A DNA stretch of 64,000 nt from DAOUJI01 sp965237875 (GCA_965237875.1 CBDEGP010000001.1:682001-746000); one strand, 5' to 3'; shown: positions 9,122-18,942, numbered from the stretch's first letter. The notes: generated from the sequence alone by a model not told the origin. Program-made: numbers and translations.

Positions 9122-10318
9122 ATGGCGTCAACGCCCCGTAGGTTAACTTATCAGGGCATACCGGTCTGGAGACACGCCCAGGTCATCCAGTGGGCCACTC
9201 AGATCGTGTCGGGGGTCTTGGTGGTGGCGCTGGTGGTCTGGTTCTTCGCCAACATTGGCGCCGCCGTACAGGAACGGGAAATCCCCCACGGATTCGGTTT
9301 CCTGGACCGTGGGTACCCGGCGGACATCGGCCACCACTTCCTGCCCTACGAGCCGTCGGACTCCTACCTGTACGCCCTAGGGGTGGCAGCGACCAACACC
9401 CTGATTGCCTCGGTCGTCGGAGTGATTCTGGCGACCCTGTTGGGGATCGTCGTGGGGGTTGCCCGGATGTCGAGCAACTGGATTGTCTCGAAGGCCGCTC
9501 TGACCTACATCGAGTTCTTTCGGAACGTCCCGCTGCTGGTGCAGCTCATCTTCTGGTTCTACATTGTGCTCACTCTTCCGAGGGTAACTGAAGGGTACGT
9601 CATCGGAGACCGGTTGTTCATCAACAACGCCGGAATTTCGATTCCCATGGCCGATCCCAGCGGCTATGTCGCCGCATTGGGCTGGCTTGGCGTTGCGGTC
9701 GTTGGCGTCCTGGCCGGACTGGCGGTCCACCGTTGGCAGGCCTCGTATGAGGCCCGTACGGGATTTACGTCCTATCCCTTGCTTCTGGGGATCGACGCCG
9801 CCTTGGTCATCGGCGCTCTCGGTTGGCTGGTCGTCTACTTAGTGTCTGACAGCGTTCCGTTCGGAGTCTCGGACCCGTCGGCGCAAGGCGCCTTCGGGCG
9901 CATATCTGGAGGGTTCACCATACCTGCAGGGTTGATAGCACTGCTGGTCGGTCTGGTGGTCTATACGTCCTCCTTCATTGCCGAGATCGTGCGTGCGGGG
10001 GTGCAGTCTGTGGGACGGGGTCAGACCGAAGCCGGCCGGTCGATCGGTCTGTCGGGGAGCAAGACGCTGCGCCACGTGACGTTTCCTCAAGCCCTGCCGG
10101 TGATAGTGCCCCCGCTTATCAGCCAATGGCTCAACCTGACTAAGAACAGCAGCCTAGCCGGCGCAATTGGCTGGTCGGATCTCACCAACGTGGCCAAGAC
10201 CATGACGCAGACCGCTCCGGCCATCTCCATATTCATAATTATCATGGCGGCCTATCTCGCCATGAGCCTGACCTACTCTCTCATAGGAAACCTGTACAAC
10301 CGCACCCTACGCTATTGA
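9122..10318 (+). CDS. aapQ: Amino-acid ABC transporter permease, AapQ-like
   Basis: 398 residues, the long form of His/Glu/Gln-type permeases seen in the general amino-acid system. About eight membrane helices are visible; the first is at ~25-45 (VSGVLVVALVVWFFANIG). The Q-site SYLYALGVAATNTLIASVVG and the EAA loop SVGRGQTEAGRSIGLSGSKT (ATPase docking) are present. An extra membrane insertion of ~100 residues sits in the middle (GYVAALGWLGVAVVG...), as in AapQ. It pairs with the next gene product to form the transmembrane channel. Confidence 0.92.
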   Translation: MASTPRRLTYQGIPVWRHAQVIQWATQIVSGVLVVALVVWFFANIGAAVQEREIPHGFGFLDRGYPADIGHHFLPYEPSDSYLYALGVAATNTLIASVVGVILATLLGIVVGVARMSSNWIVSKAALTYIEFFRNVPLLVQLIFWFYIVLTLPRVTEGYVIGDRLFINNAGISIPMADPSGYVAALGWLGVAVVGVLAGLAVHRWQASYEARTGFTSYPLLLGIDAALVIGALGWLVVYLVSDSVPFGVSDPSAQGAFGRISGGFTIPAGLIALLVGLVVYTSSFIAEIVRAGVQSVGRGQTEAGRSIGLSGSKTLRHVTFPQALPVIVPPLISQWLNLTKNSSLAGAIGWSDLTNVAKTMTQTAPAISIFIIIMAAYLAMSLTYSLIGNLYNRTLRY

Positions 10319-10350
10319 GATGAAGTGATGGATGACCAAAAGCGCTGACT

Positions 10351-11601
10351 ATGTCGACGAACCTTGAAGTAGAGTTGGGGCAGTCCCTTCCACCGCCGCG
10401 CTTGGAGAGAGGTGCGATAGGTTGGGCCTACGCCAATCTGTTCAACTCCAAGTTCAATGCCGTTCTGACCGTTGCGGCGGGCGCCATCGTTGTCCTGGCC
10501 TTATGGTACGCCGTTAGTTGGGTATTGTTCGACGCTGACTGGACAGTCATAGGGACGTTGGGCGGGCGGCTGATCATTGGACAGTACAACAATGAGATCG
10601 CCTGTCCGAGCCTGAACTGCTTCTGGAGGCCGCAGGCTGCGCTGCTTCTTGTGACCGTTTTGCTGGGGATGGGTTGGGGAATCGCGGGCAGCGGCCTGGT
10701 GAAACGCCTAGCAATAGCGGTCGCAGTGGTCCTGGCGTTGTTCGCGCTGCTTCCCTACAGCATGGAGAGTATGGGCCTCGACGTGCGCCTGCTGCTGGTT
10801 GCCAACCTGCCCGCCGTGGGACTTGGGTGGTTGATTGCCCGTTACACGCCGCTGGGCACGATGAAGTGGGCGATGGTTACAGGGGCGGTGGTGTTCGTCG
10901 TCGGGCTATTGCTGCTGCGGGGAATCGAGGGGATTCCCGGCCTTGGCCCTGTGCAGGTGATTTACTGGGGCGGGCTGATGCTGAACCTGATTCTGGCCGT
11001 TGGGGGCATCGTAGTGAGTTTCCCAATAGGCATCGCCCTGGCACTGGGGCGGCGGAGCAGGCTTCCCGTGGTTAAGGTGTTGTGCGTTGTGTTCATAGAA
11101 GTCTTCCGGGGTGTGCCTCTGATAACGCTTCTGTTCATGTCACAGACGTTGGCGCCGCTGGCCTTCCCCAAGGACTTCCCTATAAACACCCTGCTCCGTG
11201 CCGCTATCGTAATCACGTTATTCAGCTCGGCGTATATGGCGGAGAACATCCGGGGTGGGCTGCAAGCGCTGCATCCCGGCCAGGCGGAGGCGGCGCGGGC
11301 CCTTGGCCTCCCGGCTTGGCAGACCACCATGCTCATCTCTCTGCCGCAGGCAATCCGCAACGTCATACCGGCCATAGTCGGGCAGTTCATATCGTTGTTC
11401 AAAGACACCAGCCTGGTGTACATCATCAGCATGTCGGACATCGTGGCGATAAGCAGGGCGTTCATTAGCAGCAACCCGGAATTTCTGCCGAGCGCAAAGG
11501 AACTGTTCGTCTTTCTGGCGCTGGCCTTCTGGATATTCACGTACACCATGTCTTACGTGAGCAGGCGGATCGAGTATAACCTGGGGGTGGGTCGCAGGTA
11601 G
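10351..11601 (+). CDS. aapM: Amino-acid ABC transporter permease, AapM-like
   Basis: 416 residues. Begins 32 bp after the preceding permease. It has a long N-terminal extension with several membrane helices, then the HisM-type core: GGLMLNLILAVGGIVVSFPI and an EAA loop ALHPGQAEAARALGLPAWQT. FKDTSLVYIISMSDIVAISR near the C-terminus is characteristic of this permease. Partner of the AapQ-like protein in the inner membrane. Confidence 0.92.
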   Translation: MSTNLEVELGQSLPPPRLERGAIGWAYANLFNSKFNAVLTVAAGAIVVLALWYAVSWVLFDADWTVIGTLGGRLIIGQYNNEIACPSLNCFWRPQAALLLVTVLLGMGWGIAGSGLVKRLAIAVAVVLALFALLPYSMESMGLDVRLLLVANLPAVGLGWLIARYTPLGTMKWAMVTGAVVFVVGLLLLRGIEGIPGLGPVQVIYWGGLMLNLILAVGGIVVSFPIGIALALGRRSRLPVVKVLCVVFIEVFRGVPLITLLFMSQTLAPLAFPKDFPINTLLRAAIVITLFSSAYMAENIRGGLQALHPGQAEAARALGLPAWQTTMLISLPQAIRNVIPAIVGQFISLFKDTSLVYIISMSDIVAISRAFISSNPEFLPSAKELFVFLALAFWIFTYTMSYVSRRIEYNLGVGRR

Positions 11602-11638
11602 TTGCGTCACTGGCCGCCCCCCTGACAAGGAGTGAGAA

Positions 11639-12400
11639 ATGACCACGACGGAAGACCGAAACGGAGCGGATGACATAATCGTCTGCCGGGACGTGAACAA
11701 GTGGTTCGGCGAGTTTCATGCTCTCAAGGGAGTCACCACCTCCGTGGGTCGGGGTGAGAAGGTGGTGATACTGGGCCCGTCCGGCTCAGGCAAGTCCACC
11801 TTCATCCGCACGATCAACCGGCTGGAAGAGCACCAGAAGGGCGACATCATAGTCGACGGAGTCCCTTTGACCAACGACGTTCGGAACATCGACGCCATCC
11901 GCAGGGAGGTGGGAATGGTCTTCCAGTCTTTCAACCTCTTCCCCCATCTCACTGTGAGGCAAAACATCACGCTGGCGCCCATGAAGGTCAGAAAATGGCC
12001 CCGTGGCCAAGCCGACCAAACGGCCAATGAACTTCTGGAGAGGGTGGGAATCCCTGAGCAGTCGGAAAAGTATCCCGCCGAGCTTTCAGGGGGTCAGCAG
12101 CAACGTGTCGCCATCGCCCGGGCCCTTGCCATGCAGCCCAAGATAATGCTCTTTGACGAACCTACGTCGGCCCTGGACCCTGAGATGATAAAAGAGGTGT
12201 TGGACGTTATGCGGGAGCTTGCCACCTCCGGCATGACCATGCTGATAGTCAGCCACGAAGTGGGTTTCGCCAGGGAAGTCGCAGACCGGATGATCATGTT
12301 TGATGACGGAAGAATCATCGAGCAGGCGCCGCCGGGCGACTTTTTCAACAACCCTCAGAACGAGCGGACCAAGACGTTTCTCTCGCAGATTCTGTCGTGA
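11639..12400 (+). CDS. aapP: Amino-acid ABC transporter ATP-binding protein, AapP-like
   Basis: 253 residues, a complete polar-amino-acid ATPase: Walker A LGPSGSGKST, Q-loop MVFQSFNLFPHLTV, signature LSGGQQQRVAIARALAM, Walker B KIMLFDEPTSALDPEM and the H-loop IVSHEVGF. The start ATG 11639 follows AAGGAGTGAGAA. It closes the four-gene transporter operon and powers uptake. Its stop codon is UGA, which shows that UGA also terminates normally in this genome. Confidence 0.95.
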   Translation: MTTTEDRNGADDIIVCRDVNKWFGEFHALKGVTTSVGRGEKVVILGPSGSGKSTFIRTINRLEEHQKGDIIVDGVPLTNDVRNIDAIRREVGMVFQSFNLFPHLTVRQNITLAPMKVRKWPRGQADQTANELLERVGIPEQSEKYPAELSGGQQQRVAIARALAMQPKIMLFDEPTSALDPEMIKEVLDVMRELATSGMTMLIVSHEVGFAREVADRMIMFDDGRIIEQAPPGDFFNNPQNERTKTFLSQILS

Positions 12401-12416
12401 ATCAAAGAGAGGAATC

Positions 12417-12485
12417 CAGGGCCTTGCCCGAAGCTGGGGAACGCCCTCACCCCAGCCCTCTCCCTTTGGCAGAGGGCTGGGATGA
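12417..12485. repeat. Diverged copy of the dispersed repeat, with hairpin
   Basis: The block ATCCAGGGCCTTGCCCGAAG onward resembles the interior of the element at 533-649. It ends in an inverted repeat CAGCCCTCT / AGAGGGCTG that could serve as a bidirectional terminator between the converging transporter operon and the UGSC gene. Confidence 0.5.
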
Positions 12486-12517
12486 GGCCTACTACGGTGG
12501 AGAGGCGGGGGGCGGGT

Positions 12518-13057
12518 CTATATGTTCCGGCCCTGGAGTATCTCCATGATGCGAGGCAGGGCTTGCCTTGCCCTGAGCATGACCCCATCCTCGTCAAGGC
12601 TTCCCACGGGATGCGGGACTATGGACAGGGGATAGTCTTCGATGCCCCGTATCTTGGCGATGGCCCTTCCTGTGGGGATGAAGGGCTCTGTGCAAATTAC
12701 CGCCGCAGGCTTGCCGGCCTTCTCGATGGTGATGCCGTCGTGCACACTGCACGAGGAGCAGGACCCTCAATCGCCGGTTGCGACAATTGCAATGTCGCAC
12801 TTCTCCAGCAGCTCGTCCATGATGGGTTGGGGGCAGGGTCGGGAGGCGTCCCTTTTGTTGTAGCGGTGAATCTCACCCAGCTCGTAGGTGTCCTGCAGCA
12901 GGGCGACCACTGCATCCAGGAGTTCGTCGGCGTTTCTCTTGCCGTTGGAGAGCAGGCCCACTGTCAACCCGTTCAGGTTCTTGGGCCTGTCGGCCATAAG
13001 CGTGGTGTCGGGAAGGGCCTCCACCGTGGGGTCCAGAATCCTGATCCCGGTTGTCAT
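12518..13057 (-). CDS. UGSC-family selenoprotein (putative oxidoreductase)
   Basis: Two collinear pieces in one frame are separated only by UGA (bases 12767-12769). Read through, they give 179 residues with IAIVATGD-U-GSCSSCSVHDG, the diagnostic Sec-Gly-Ser-Cys motif of the UGSC (seleno)protein family, related in fold to glycine/betaine reductase selenoprotein subunits. The start is ATG 13057 (MTTGIRILDPTVEAL) behind GAGGAGGCG; an upstream in-frame ATG at 13105 lacks a site. A 7-bp perfect stem with loop GTG lies 19 nt after the UGA. Substrate is unknown. Standard gene callers would report two broken hypothetical genes. Confidence 0.85.
12738..12754 (-). promoter_or_regulatory. SECIS-like stem-loop in the UGSC gene
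   Basis: On the coding strand TCGTGCA-GTG-TGCACGA: a 7-bp perfect stem and loop GTG, 19 nt downstream of the UGA at 12767-12769. Confidence 0.75.
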
Positions 13058-13486
13058 AGCGCCTCCTCTTCCGCCTTTTGACGGCGCCGCTTGCAGTCGC
13101 GCCAAAGTTTCTACGCCGGATTATACCATCTACCGGGCTGCCCGGCCAAACACGAAAGCACGTCTCCACTGCGCAGCAGTTCAGACTGTGGCAGGCAGGG
13201 GTTTGGAGAGGATGGATTGCAGGGCGTTGTAAGGGTTGCGTCCTTTCCGGCAAGAAGCGTTCCACCCGCTGGCACAATACCCTCATGGGAGCGTCGCTGA
13301 CCAAGAAAGGCTGGCAGATGGACCATTGAGGCAGCACGGGACAAACGTACCGGACATCGCACTGTTAAGTGAAATGCGGGGCCAACGCCATATGACGGGG
13401 CTCATGGTCCGGATACGAACCGCCCTCTTAACCGACGTTACGTCGGAGCCAACCTTCAGAGGCCCGTCAGGCAGAGGCCCGTCAGG
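13058..13486. other. Intergenic region without a recognisable gene
   Basis: 429 bases upstream of the UGSC gene and downstream of the LLM gene (both leftward). I see no supported ORF or RNA. Near 13460-13488 the 13-mer AGGCCCGTCAGGC occurs twice in tandem. The UGSC promoter should be here but I cannot point to it. Confidence 0.5.
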
Positions 13487-14647
13487 CTAGGAGCTTACTT
13501 GGGCCTGCTTCCGGTAATCTTCCTGGGCCCTCTCGCTGGCCTTGTCTCGGTTGGCGATGAACTCCGGAGCGAGGTCTCGGGACCACCGGTTTGAAGTCTC
13601 AAGTCCTACGAGACCGCGCTGAAACTGAGGCGCAACGTACCTAGCCAGCAATTCGTAGCTGTTCAGTATCCTCTGCCTGGGAGCCCAGTCGATGCCTTGT
13701 GCCAGCAGTCCGCCAAACCCTCCGCTCCGTTTGTCAAGTTGATGGATCGCCCGAATGCAATCATCGGGACTGCCCACAATCCAGGAGCCTGACTCGGCCA
13801 TTTCCTCCACGATCTTGTCCAACGGCGTGTCGCCTATCTTGAGGGTCAGCGTATGCTCCAGATACTCTCGCTGGTAGATTCCGGCGGTGGACCGGATGTC
13901 ATCATAGGCCTGCTGCCGGGTCTCCGCCACGTGTATGGGCATCACCAGCCGCCAGTTCTCGCGCTTGACCGTTTGGCCGTGCCGCGCCGCCGACTCCTCT
14001 GCTATGCTCCATTGGTAAGAGAGTTCGGTGTCTTGGTCAATGCTCATGGACAGGACCGACGTCCCGTGTTTCCCCGCCAGCGCAACTCCGGCGGGAGAAT
14101 GGATCGAAGATACGGCTATGGGAGGATGAGGGCGCTGGTAGGGACGGACCTGCAGATGCGCGTCCTGTAGTTTGAACCAATCACTCTCATAGCTGATGGG
14201 TTCTGTCTCGGTAAACAGCCTTATGAGAACGCCCAGGGCCTCTTCCATCCTCGCTCTCTGGACGGTGGTGTCAATGCCCATCATGTATGCGTCGGCGTTA
14301 AGTCCTCCTGGGCCTACGCCGATCATCAATCGGCCCCGCGTGATGTGGTCAAGAAGCACGAGCCGATTCGCCGCCATCAGGGGGTGATGGTAGGGAAGGC
14401 TGAGCACCCCTGTACCGAGTTTGATTGACCTGGTCTTGTCGGCCAGAGCGGCGATGAAGACCTCCGGTGAGGAGATAGTCTCCCAACCGCCGCTATGGTG
14501 CTCACCGATATAAGCCTCATCAAAAGCCAGGTCGTCCAGCCACTGGATCAACTCCAGGTCCCTTTGGAAGGCCACGGTGGGATTGTCGTTCAAAGGATGG
14601 TAAGGGCCCAAGAAGATTCCGAATTTCATTCTTTCAGGAAGCGCCAT
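13487..14647 (-). CDS. LLM-class flavin-dependent oxidoreductase (luciferase-like monooxygenase)
   Basis: 386 residues from ATG 14647 (MALPERMKFGIFLGPYHP), chosen because GGAG precedes it; an earlier in-frame ATG at 14680 has no site. The bacterial luciferase TIM-barrel signatures are clear: EAYIGEHHSGGWE near residue 55, SIKLGTGVLSLPYHHPLMAA and RGRLMIGVGPGGLNADAYMM. The family binds FMN or F420 and oxidises or monooxygenates varied organic substrates; the limonene/alkanal-type branch is closest by eye. Monocistronic between a repeat-bearing gap and an insertion sequence, so the substrate cannot be guessed. Confidence 0.88.
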   Translation of the reverse strand: MALPERMKFGIFLGPYHPLNDNPTVAFQRDLELIQWLDDLAFDEAYIGEHHSGGWETISSPEVFIAALADKTRSIKLGTGVLSLPYHHPLMAANRLVLLDHITRGRLMIGVGPGGLNADAYMMGIDTTVQRARMEEALGVLIRLFTETEPISYESDWFKLQDAHLQVRPYQRPHPPIAVSSIHSPAGVALAGKHGTSVLSMSIDQDTELSYQWSIAEESAARHGQTVKRENWRLVMPIHVAETRQQAYDDIRSTAGIYQREYLEHTLTLKIGDTPLDKIVEEMAESGSWIVGSPDDCIRAIHQLDKRSGGFGGLLAQGIDWAPRQRILNSYELLARYVAPQFQRGLVGLETSNRWSRDLAPEFIANRDKASERAQEDYRKQAQVSS

Positions 14648-14756
14648 TATGATACTCTCCTCTCTAATGGACCGATTCACCCTGGAGTGGCCAGCAGTGG
14701 GAAATCGACGCCATTATAGTGCAATGCAATCGGGCCGCACAATCGAATGTCCCGAC

Positions 14757-16590
14757 CCCAAATCCACCGCCTAAATAGAAACGAACACCTCGTTGGAGCC
14801 GACTGTGAAGTTGGCTATGATGGCAAGTGCAAATACAAAACCATCGCCAACGAGGTGCAACCATTATGCCGCAGGGAGCATTGCCTTTCCAGTACGCCGA
14901 GGAGAAGGGTTCGACGGGCATGACCGGTTTCGCCGGTCTGGCAACCTACCTGGACCTGGCGTAGGTTGCCGGTTTGCCTCAGTCTTTCCGCCGTCACGTG
15001 GGCGTCAAGGAAGGGAAGCGGGGCTGGACCGACGGGCAGATGATCACCTCGCTGGCTTTGCTGAACCTGGCAGGCGGGGAATCGGTGGACGACCTGAGGG
15101 TCCTGGAGAAGGACGAGGGCCTGGGGCGTATGTTGAGGCTGGCGGAGAGCCGCGGGATGCGGCGCAGGGAGCGCCGCCGAAGTGTGCCGTCGGCCTCGGC
15201 GGTGTTCCGGTGTCTCTCAATGTTCCACGACGCTGGAGAGGAGGAGCGTCGGGAGGCGCACAGGGCGTTCATACCGGCCGCGAACCAGGCTCTGCTTGGT
15301 CTTAGGAAGGTCAACGCCGACCTGGTGGGCTTCGTCCAGAGTCACGCCCAGCATAAGCAGGCAACGTTGGACATGGATGCGACCCTGATCGAGACCCCAA
15401 GGAGGAGGCGCTCTACTGCTACAAGAAGCACAAGGCGTATCAGCCGCTGACGACCTATTGGGCAGAAGCCGATTTGGTGGTGCACACGGAGTTCCGGGAC
15501 GGCAACGTGCCTGCGGGCCATCAGCAGTTGCGGGCGCTGAAGGAAGCGCTGGGCCATCTGCCCGCGGGGGTCAACAAGGTCATGCTTAGGTCGGACACGG
15601 CCGGGTATCAGCAGGAGTTGTTGAGGCATTGCGCCGAGGGCGGAGACGAGCGGTTCGGGGTCATCGAGTTCGCGGTTGGGGTCGACGTGACGCCGGAGTT
15701 CAAGCGAGCGGTGTCAGAGGTTGACGATCACGAGTGGCAGCCACTGCACCGCAAGACAGGCGAGCATCGGGTCGAGACAGTCCAAGAGTGGGCGGAAGTG
15801 AACTTCGTGGCCAACTGGATAGGACACTCCAAGAACAGCCCCAACTGCCGCTTCATCGCCGTCAGGGAGCCGCTAAGGAACCCATCGCTGCCTGGAATGG
15901 GAGATCCGTCAGTCCCCATCATGGAGATGGGTGACGGGGGCTGGTACAAGGTCTTTGGAGTGGCAGCCAACCGAGGTCTGCCTGGAGATGAGTTGGTGTG
16001 GTGGTACAGACAGAGGTGCGGTAAAGGTGAGGAAGTGCATGCGGCGCTGAAGGAAGACCTGGCCGGGGGCCGGCTGCCGTCGGGCCTGTTTGGGGCCAAC
16101 GCCGCCTGGTGGGCCATAACGGCGCTGGCCTTCAACCTGAACTCGGCGATGAAGCGGCCGGTGTTGGGCGGACAGTGGGTGAGCAAGCGTCTCAAAGCAG
16201 TTCGCTTCGCCCTGATAGCCCTTCCGGGCCGCGTGGTGCGGCGCTCCAGAGAGTTGATCATACGCCTGGCACGGGGCCATCCCTCCTACGAGTTGCTGCT
16301 CAGAGTGCGGCAGAGGATATTGGCTCTGGCTGCTGAGCCGCAGCGAGCATAGGCGACCCTGCCTAAACCATCGGAGCAAGGCGACTCGATCAGTTGCCCA
16401 GGCCGTGCCATGCCTTCTTCGGCCTGAAAACAGCACAAACCTGCGTGAAATCCCCGCCAATGCCCTCAAAGACTGCGGCCAGGTCCTTGCCAACAGCCCG
16501 ATCCGACCATGCGTGCCCCCCGATCCATACCGGACACGTGCTGTAAGCCCACAAAAGCCGTCCCAACAATGTTAGGTGGGGAATCTAGGG
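14757..16590 (+). mobile_element. Insertion sequence, IS1380-like, copy 1 (decayed)
   Basis: The left end CCCAAATCCACCGCCTAAAT is matched at 14 of 20 bases by the inverted right end near 16571-16590. The body is near-identical to the inverted copy at about 22121-23946. The single transposase gene is broken. Exact boundaries are estimated from the inverted repeats. Confidence 0.75.
14866..16352 (+). pseudogene. IS1380-like transposase, broken by a stop and a frameshift
   Basis: Starts MPQGALPFQYAEEKG. Codon 33 is TAG at 14962 where copy 2 has CAG (Gln). At about 15395-15402 (GAGACCCCAAGG) the frame shifts by -1, so the N-terminal part with the first DDE aspartate (LDMDATLIE) and the rest (ALYCYKKHKAYQPLTTYWAE... 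RSDTAGYQQELL) are in different frames. The C-terminal ~290 residues are intact to 16352. The family moves DNA by DDE chemistry; this copy should be inactive. Confidence 0.85.
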
Positions 16591-16602
16591 CAATTCGCGG
16601 CC

Positions 16603-16630
16603 TTGACAAACCCAGAGCCGACAATATAAT
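16603..16630 (+). promoter_or_regulatory. Near-consensus sigma-70 promoter
   Basis: TTGACA (16603-16608), 16-bp spacer, TATAAT (16625-16630): both hexamers match consensus exactly. It starts 13 bp outside the right end of IS copy 1 and points at the peptide-binding-protein gene, leaving a leader of about 240 nt. Confidence 0.75.
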
Positions 16631-16878
16631 TTATCACGAAATCTATCTATGCCCGCATTTCCTAAATCAACTCGGACGGTCACGTCGGAATTTATTGGGT
16701 AGTGCACCTCTCTGGGCCGGATGAAAACAGACAGTTGCCACCGTATGAGGCAGACTAGCCCCGAGATTGCACCGTTTCTGATTCCGCAACCTCGCTGGAG
16801 GCGCCTAAAGGGGAATTACGCCTAAGGACTCTGGACACTCGGGCCCCGTGGAAGGGGCTTTTGGACTGAAGGAGAGTG

Positions 16879-18735
16879 ATGAATCATAGAAGACTGGTCA
16901 GCAAGATGCTTGTCGGATCACTGATCGCTATGATGGCGGTTGTCATATCCGGCGCCTGCGGAGGCGAGGACACGCCGGCGCCCACCGCAACGGCGGTCCC
17001 TGAAGCCACCGCAGCCCCCACGGCCACCGCAGCCCCCACGGCCACCGCAGCCCCCACGGCCACCACGGCTCCCGACGCCACGGCGGTTCCTACGGCGACA
17101 GCCGCCCCTACTGTTGAACCACCGCCGGCCATGATGGGCAAGCGGGGCGGGGTCGTCCCCATGCACATGAACGTCGGCCCGGAGACCGTATTCATTCTTG
17201 GGCCAGGCACCACCTACGGCGTACAACTCCACCTCGCCGGTCTCGTCAGTCAGGTTGTGGAGTACGACCCTCTCACGGAAGACCCGCTTGACTTAAGAGA
17301 GGACCTGGCCGAAAGCTGGGAGCTTTCGGAAGACGGCCGCACCTACACCTTCAACATTCGCGAGGGTGTAACGTTCCACAACGGAGACCCTCTGACCATG
17401 GACGACATTTTGTTCAGCCTTACGGCCAAGATTGCCCCGGACCTCAGTGACGTAGCCCTAGTGCGGGAAGAGACTGGCGGGATTCCTTCCGGCGACGGCC
17501 AGAAACTGCTGCCCTACATCGAGAACTACACTGAAGACATTGTCGCTGTGGATGAAAACACCCTGGAATTCAGGCTCAGCAGGCCCGGGCCGTTCTTCCT
17601 CAACACATTCGGTAGGAATGTGTTCCCCATCCTGCAAAAGAAGTCCGCCGAGGAAGGTCAGTTGCACAAGTTCGCCTTCCCCGAAACTCTCAATGGCACG
17701 GGGCCCTACAAGTTGGACAGGTTCGAAAGGGACATAGCAACCCACTGGGAGAGGAACGACCAGTACTGGCGGGAAAACACGCCGTGGCTTGACGGCGTTT
17801 CCCAGTTCATCATTATTGACAAAGGGACCATAGCGGCGGCTTACAAGACGCGCCAGGTTCTTATGACCACCACTATCAACGCAGGCCTTTCCATCACGGA
17901 GGCCAAGCAATTAGAAAAAGAGTTGGGAGACCAGGCAACCGTCCACTATGCCGGCCCTTCCTGGGTGACCGGCTTCATCATGAATGCGGACAAGAAGCCC
18001 TGGGACGACCCCCGCGCCCGGCGCGCCTTGCACTTGGTCGTCCACCGGCAGCCCATGATACAAATTCTAAGTGGAGGAGCGTACAAGTTAGGGACTCCCC
18101 TTCCTTGCGGCTACACATGGAGCTTCGACTGCGAACTGGTCAAGGATATGCCTGGATACAGAGAGTTGAACGGCGAAAAACACCCTGACGACATCGCCGA
18201 AGCGCAGAGAATCTTCCAGGAGCTTGGCTTTGGCCCCGGCAGCGAATTCAGCATAGGCTGTCAAAAGGTAGTCGACTACTGTGAGGAAGCGCTGATGATG
18301 AAGCAGCAGCTGAGGGAATTCCTGGGCTGGGAGATAACCGTCAACGACGTCGAGTTCAACGTGGGGAACACCCAGATGGACCAACGAGACTACGAGATAT
18401 TCATGATAGCCCAAAGCGCCAGCCCGCCCATCCCCGACGTATCCGTTGGAAACTACGGAGACGGGAACAGGGACCACACGACTCGCACCGGAGTCTACAA
18501 TGAGGAGGCTGACAAACTGTGGGCCGAGCTTGCGTCGACGTCTGACGTCGTTAGGCAGAGCGAGCTGGCCTTGATGGCCAACAACCTGCTCATAGAGGAC
18601 AGCTCTCATCCCAACCTGTGGTACGTCCAGCAGGCCTTTATCGTAGATAAGGTTATACAGGGCCTCCAGGTCCCCGGTGTTTTGAGCACATACACCAAGT
18701 GGGACCATATCTGGTGCGACCCCGCATGTAATTAG
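16879..18735 (+). CDS. ABC transporter substrate-binding lipoprotein, family 5 (peptide type)
   Basis: ATG 16879 is preferred over the overlapping GTG 16876 because AAGGAG sits at the correct distance. The N-terminus is a lipoprotein signal (LVGSLIAMMAVVISGAC), followed by a ~45-residue linker of repeated A-T-A-A-P-T units and then a complete DppA/OppA fold: LAESWELSEDGRTYTFNIRE, GVTFHNGDPLTMDDI and GTGPYKLDRFERD. About 618 residues. It binds oligopeptides or other small organic ligands outside the cell. Two matching permeases lie just downstream but on the opposite strand, so they are not co-transcribed with it. Confidence 0.9.
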   Translation: MNHRRLVSKMLVGSLIAMMAVVISGACGGEDTPAPTATAVPEATAAPTATAAPTATAAPTATTAPDATAVPTATAAPTVEPPPAMMGKRGGVVPMHMNVGPETVFILGPGTTYGVQLHLAGLVSQVVEYDPLTEDPLDLREDLAESWELSEDGRTYTFNIREGVTFHNGDPLTMDDILFSLTAKIAPDLSDVALVREETGGIPSGDGQKLLPYIENYTEDIVAVDENTLEFRLSRPGPFFLNTFGRNVFPILQKKSAEEGQLHKFAFPETLNGTGPYKLDRFERDIATHWERNDQYWRENTPWLDGVSQFIIIDKGTIAAAYKTRQVLMTTTINAGLSITEAKQLEKELGDQATVHYAGPSWVTGFIMNADKKPWDDPRARRALHLVVHRQPMIQILSGGAYKLGTPLPCGYTWSFDCELVKDMPGYRELNGEKHPDDIAEAQRIFQELGFGPGSEFSIGCQKVVDYCEEALMMKQQLREFLGWEITVNDVEFNVGNTQMDQRDYEIFMIAQSASPPIPDVSVGNYGDGNRDHTTRTGVYNEEADKLWAELASTSDVVRQSELALMANNLLIEDSSHPNLWYVQQAFIVDKVIQGLQVPGVLSTYTKWDHIWCDPACN

Positions 18736-18750
18736 CCTTGCACCAATGCT

Positions 18751-18777
18751 CGGGGGAAGGCCTTCCGCCTTCCCCCG
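18751..18777. terminator. Strong hairpin after the binding-protein gene
   Basis: CGGGGGAAGGC / GCCTTCCCCCG, 11-bp perfect stem, 5-nt loop. No T-run; may stop or stabilise transcripts. Confidence 0.55.
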
Positions 18778-18804
18778 GGAGGCTGCTGAAAAGCCCCTGA
18801 AACG

Positions 18805-18847
18805 GACTCCCTGCCGCCGCTCTTTGGAGCGTGGGCAGGGAGTCTTT
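18805..18847 (+). terminator. Rho-independent terminator
   Basis: GACTCCCTGCC / GGCAGGGAGTC stem followed by TTT, between converging genes. Confidence 0.7.
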
Positions 18848-18942
18848 CATCGTGACGCAGGGATAGAGTCGGCGGCTACTCGGAGTCCGGTGGAAGGACT
18901 CCTCTCGAAATGGAAGCAGGCGGCGATAAAAGCGGGACGGGT

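Noticed and set aside
16980..17110. CRISPR-like or minisatellite repeat
   Set aside because: It is the DNA of a low-complexity A-T-A-A-P-T linker in a lipoprotein; repeats have no spacers.
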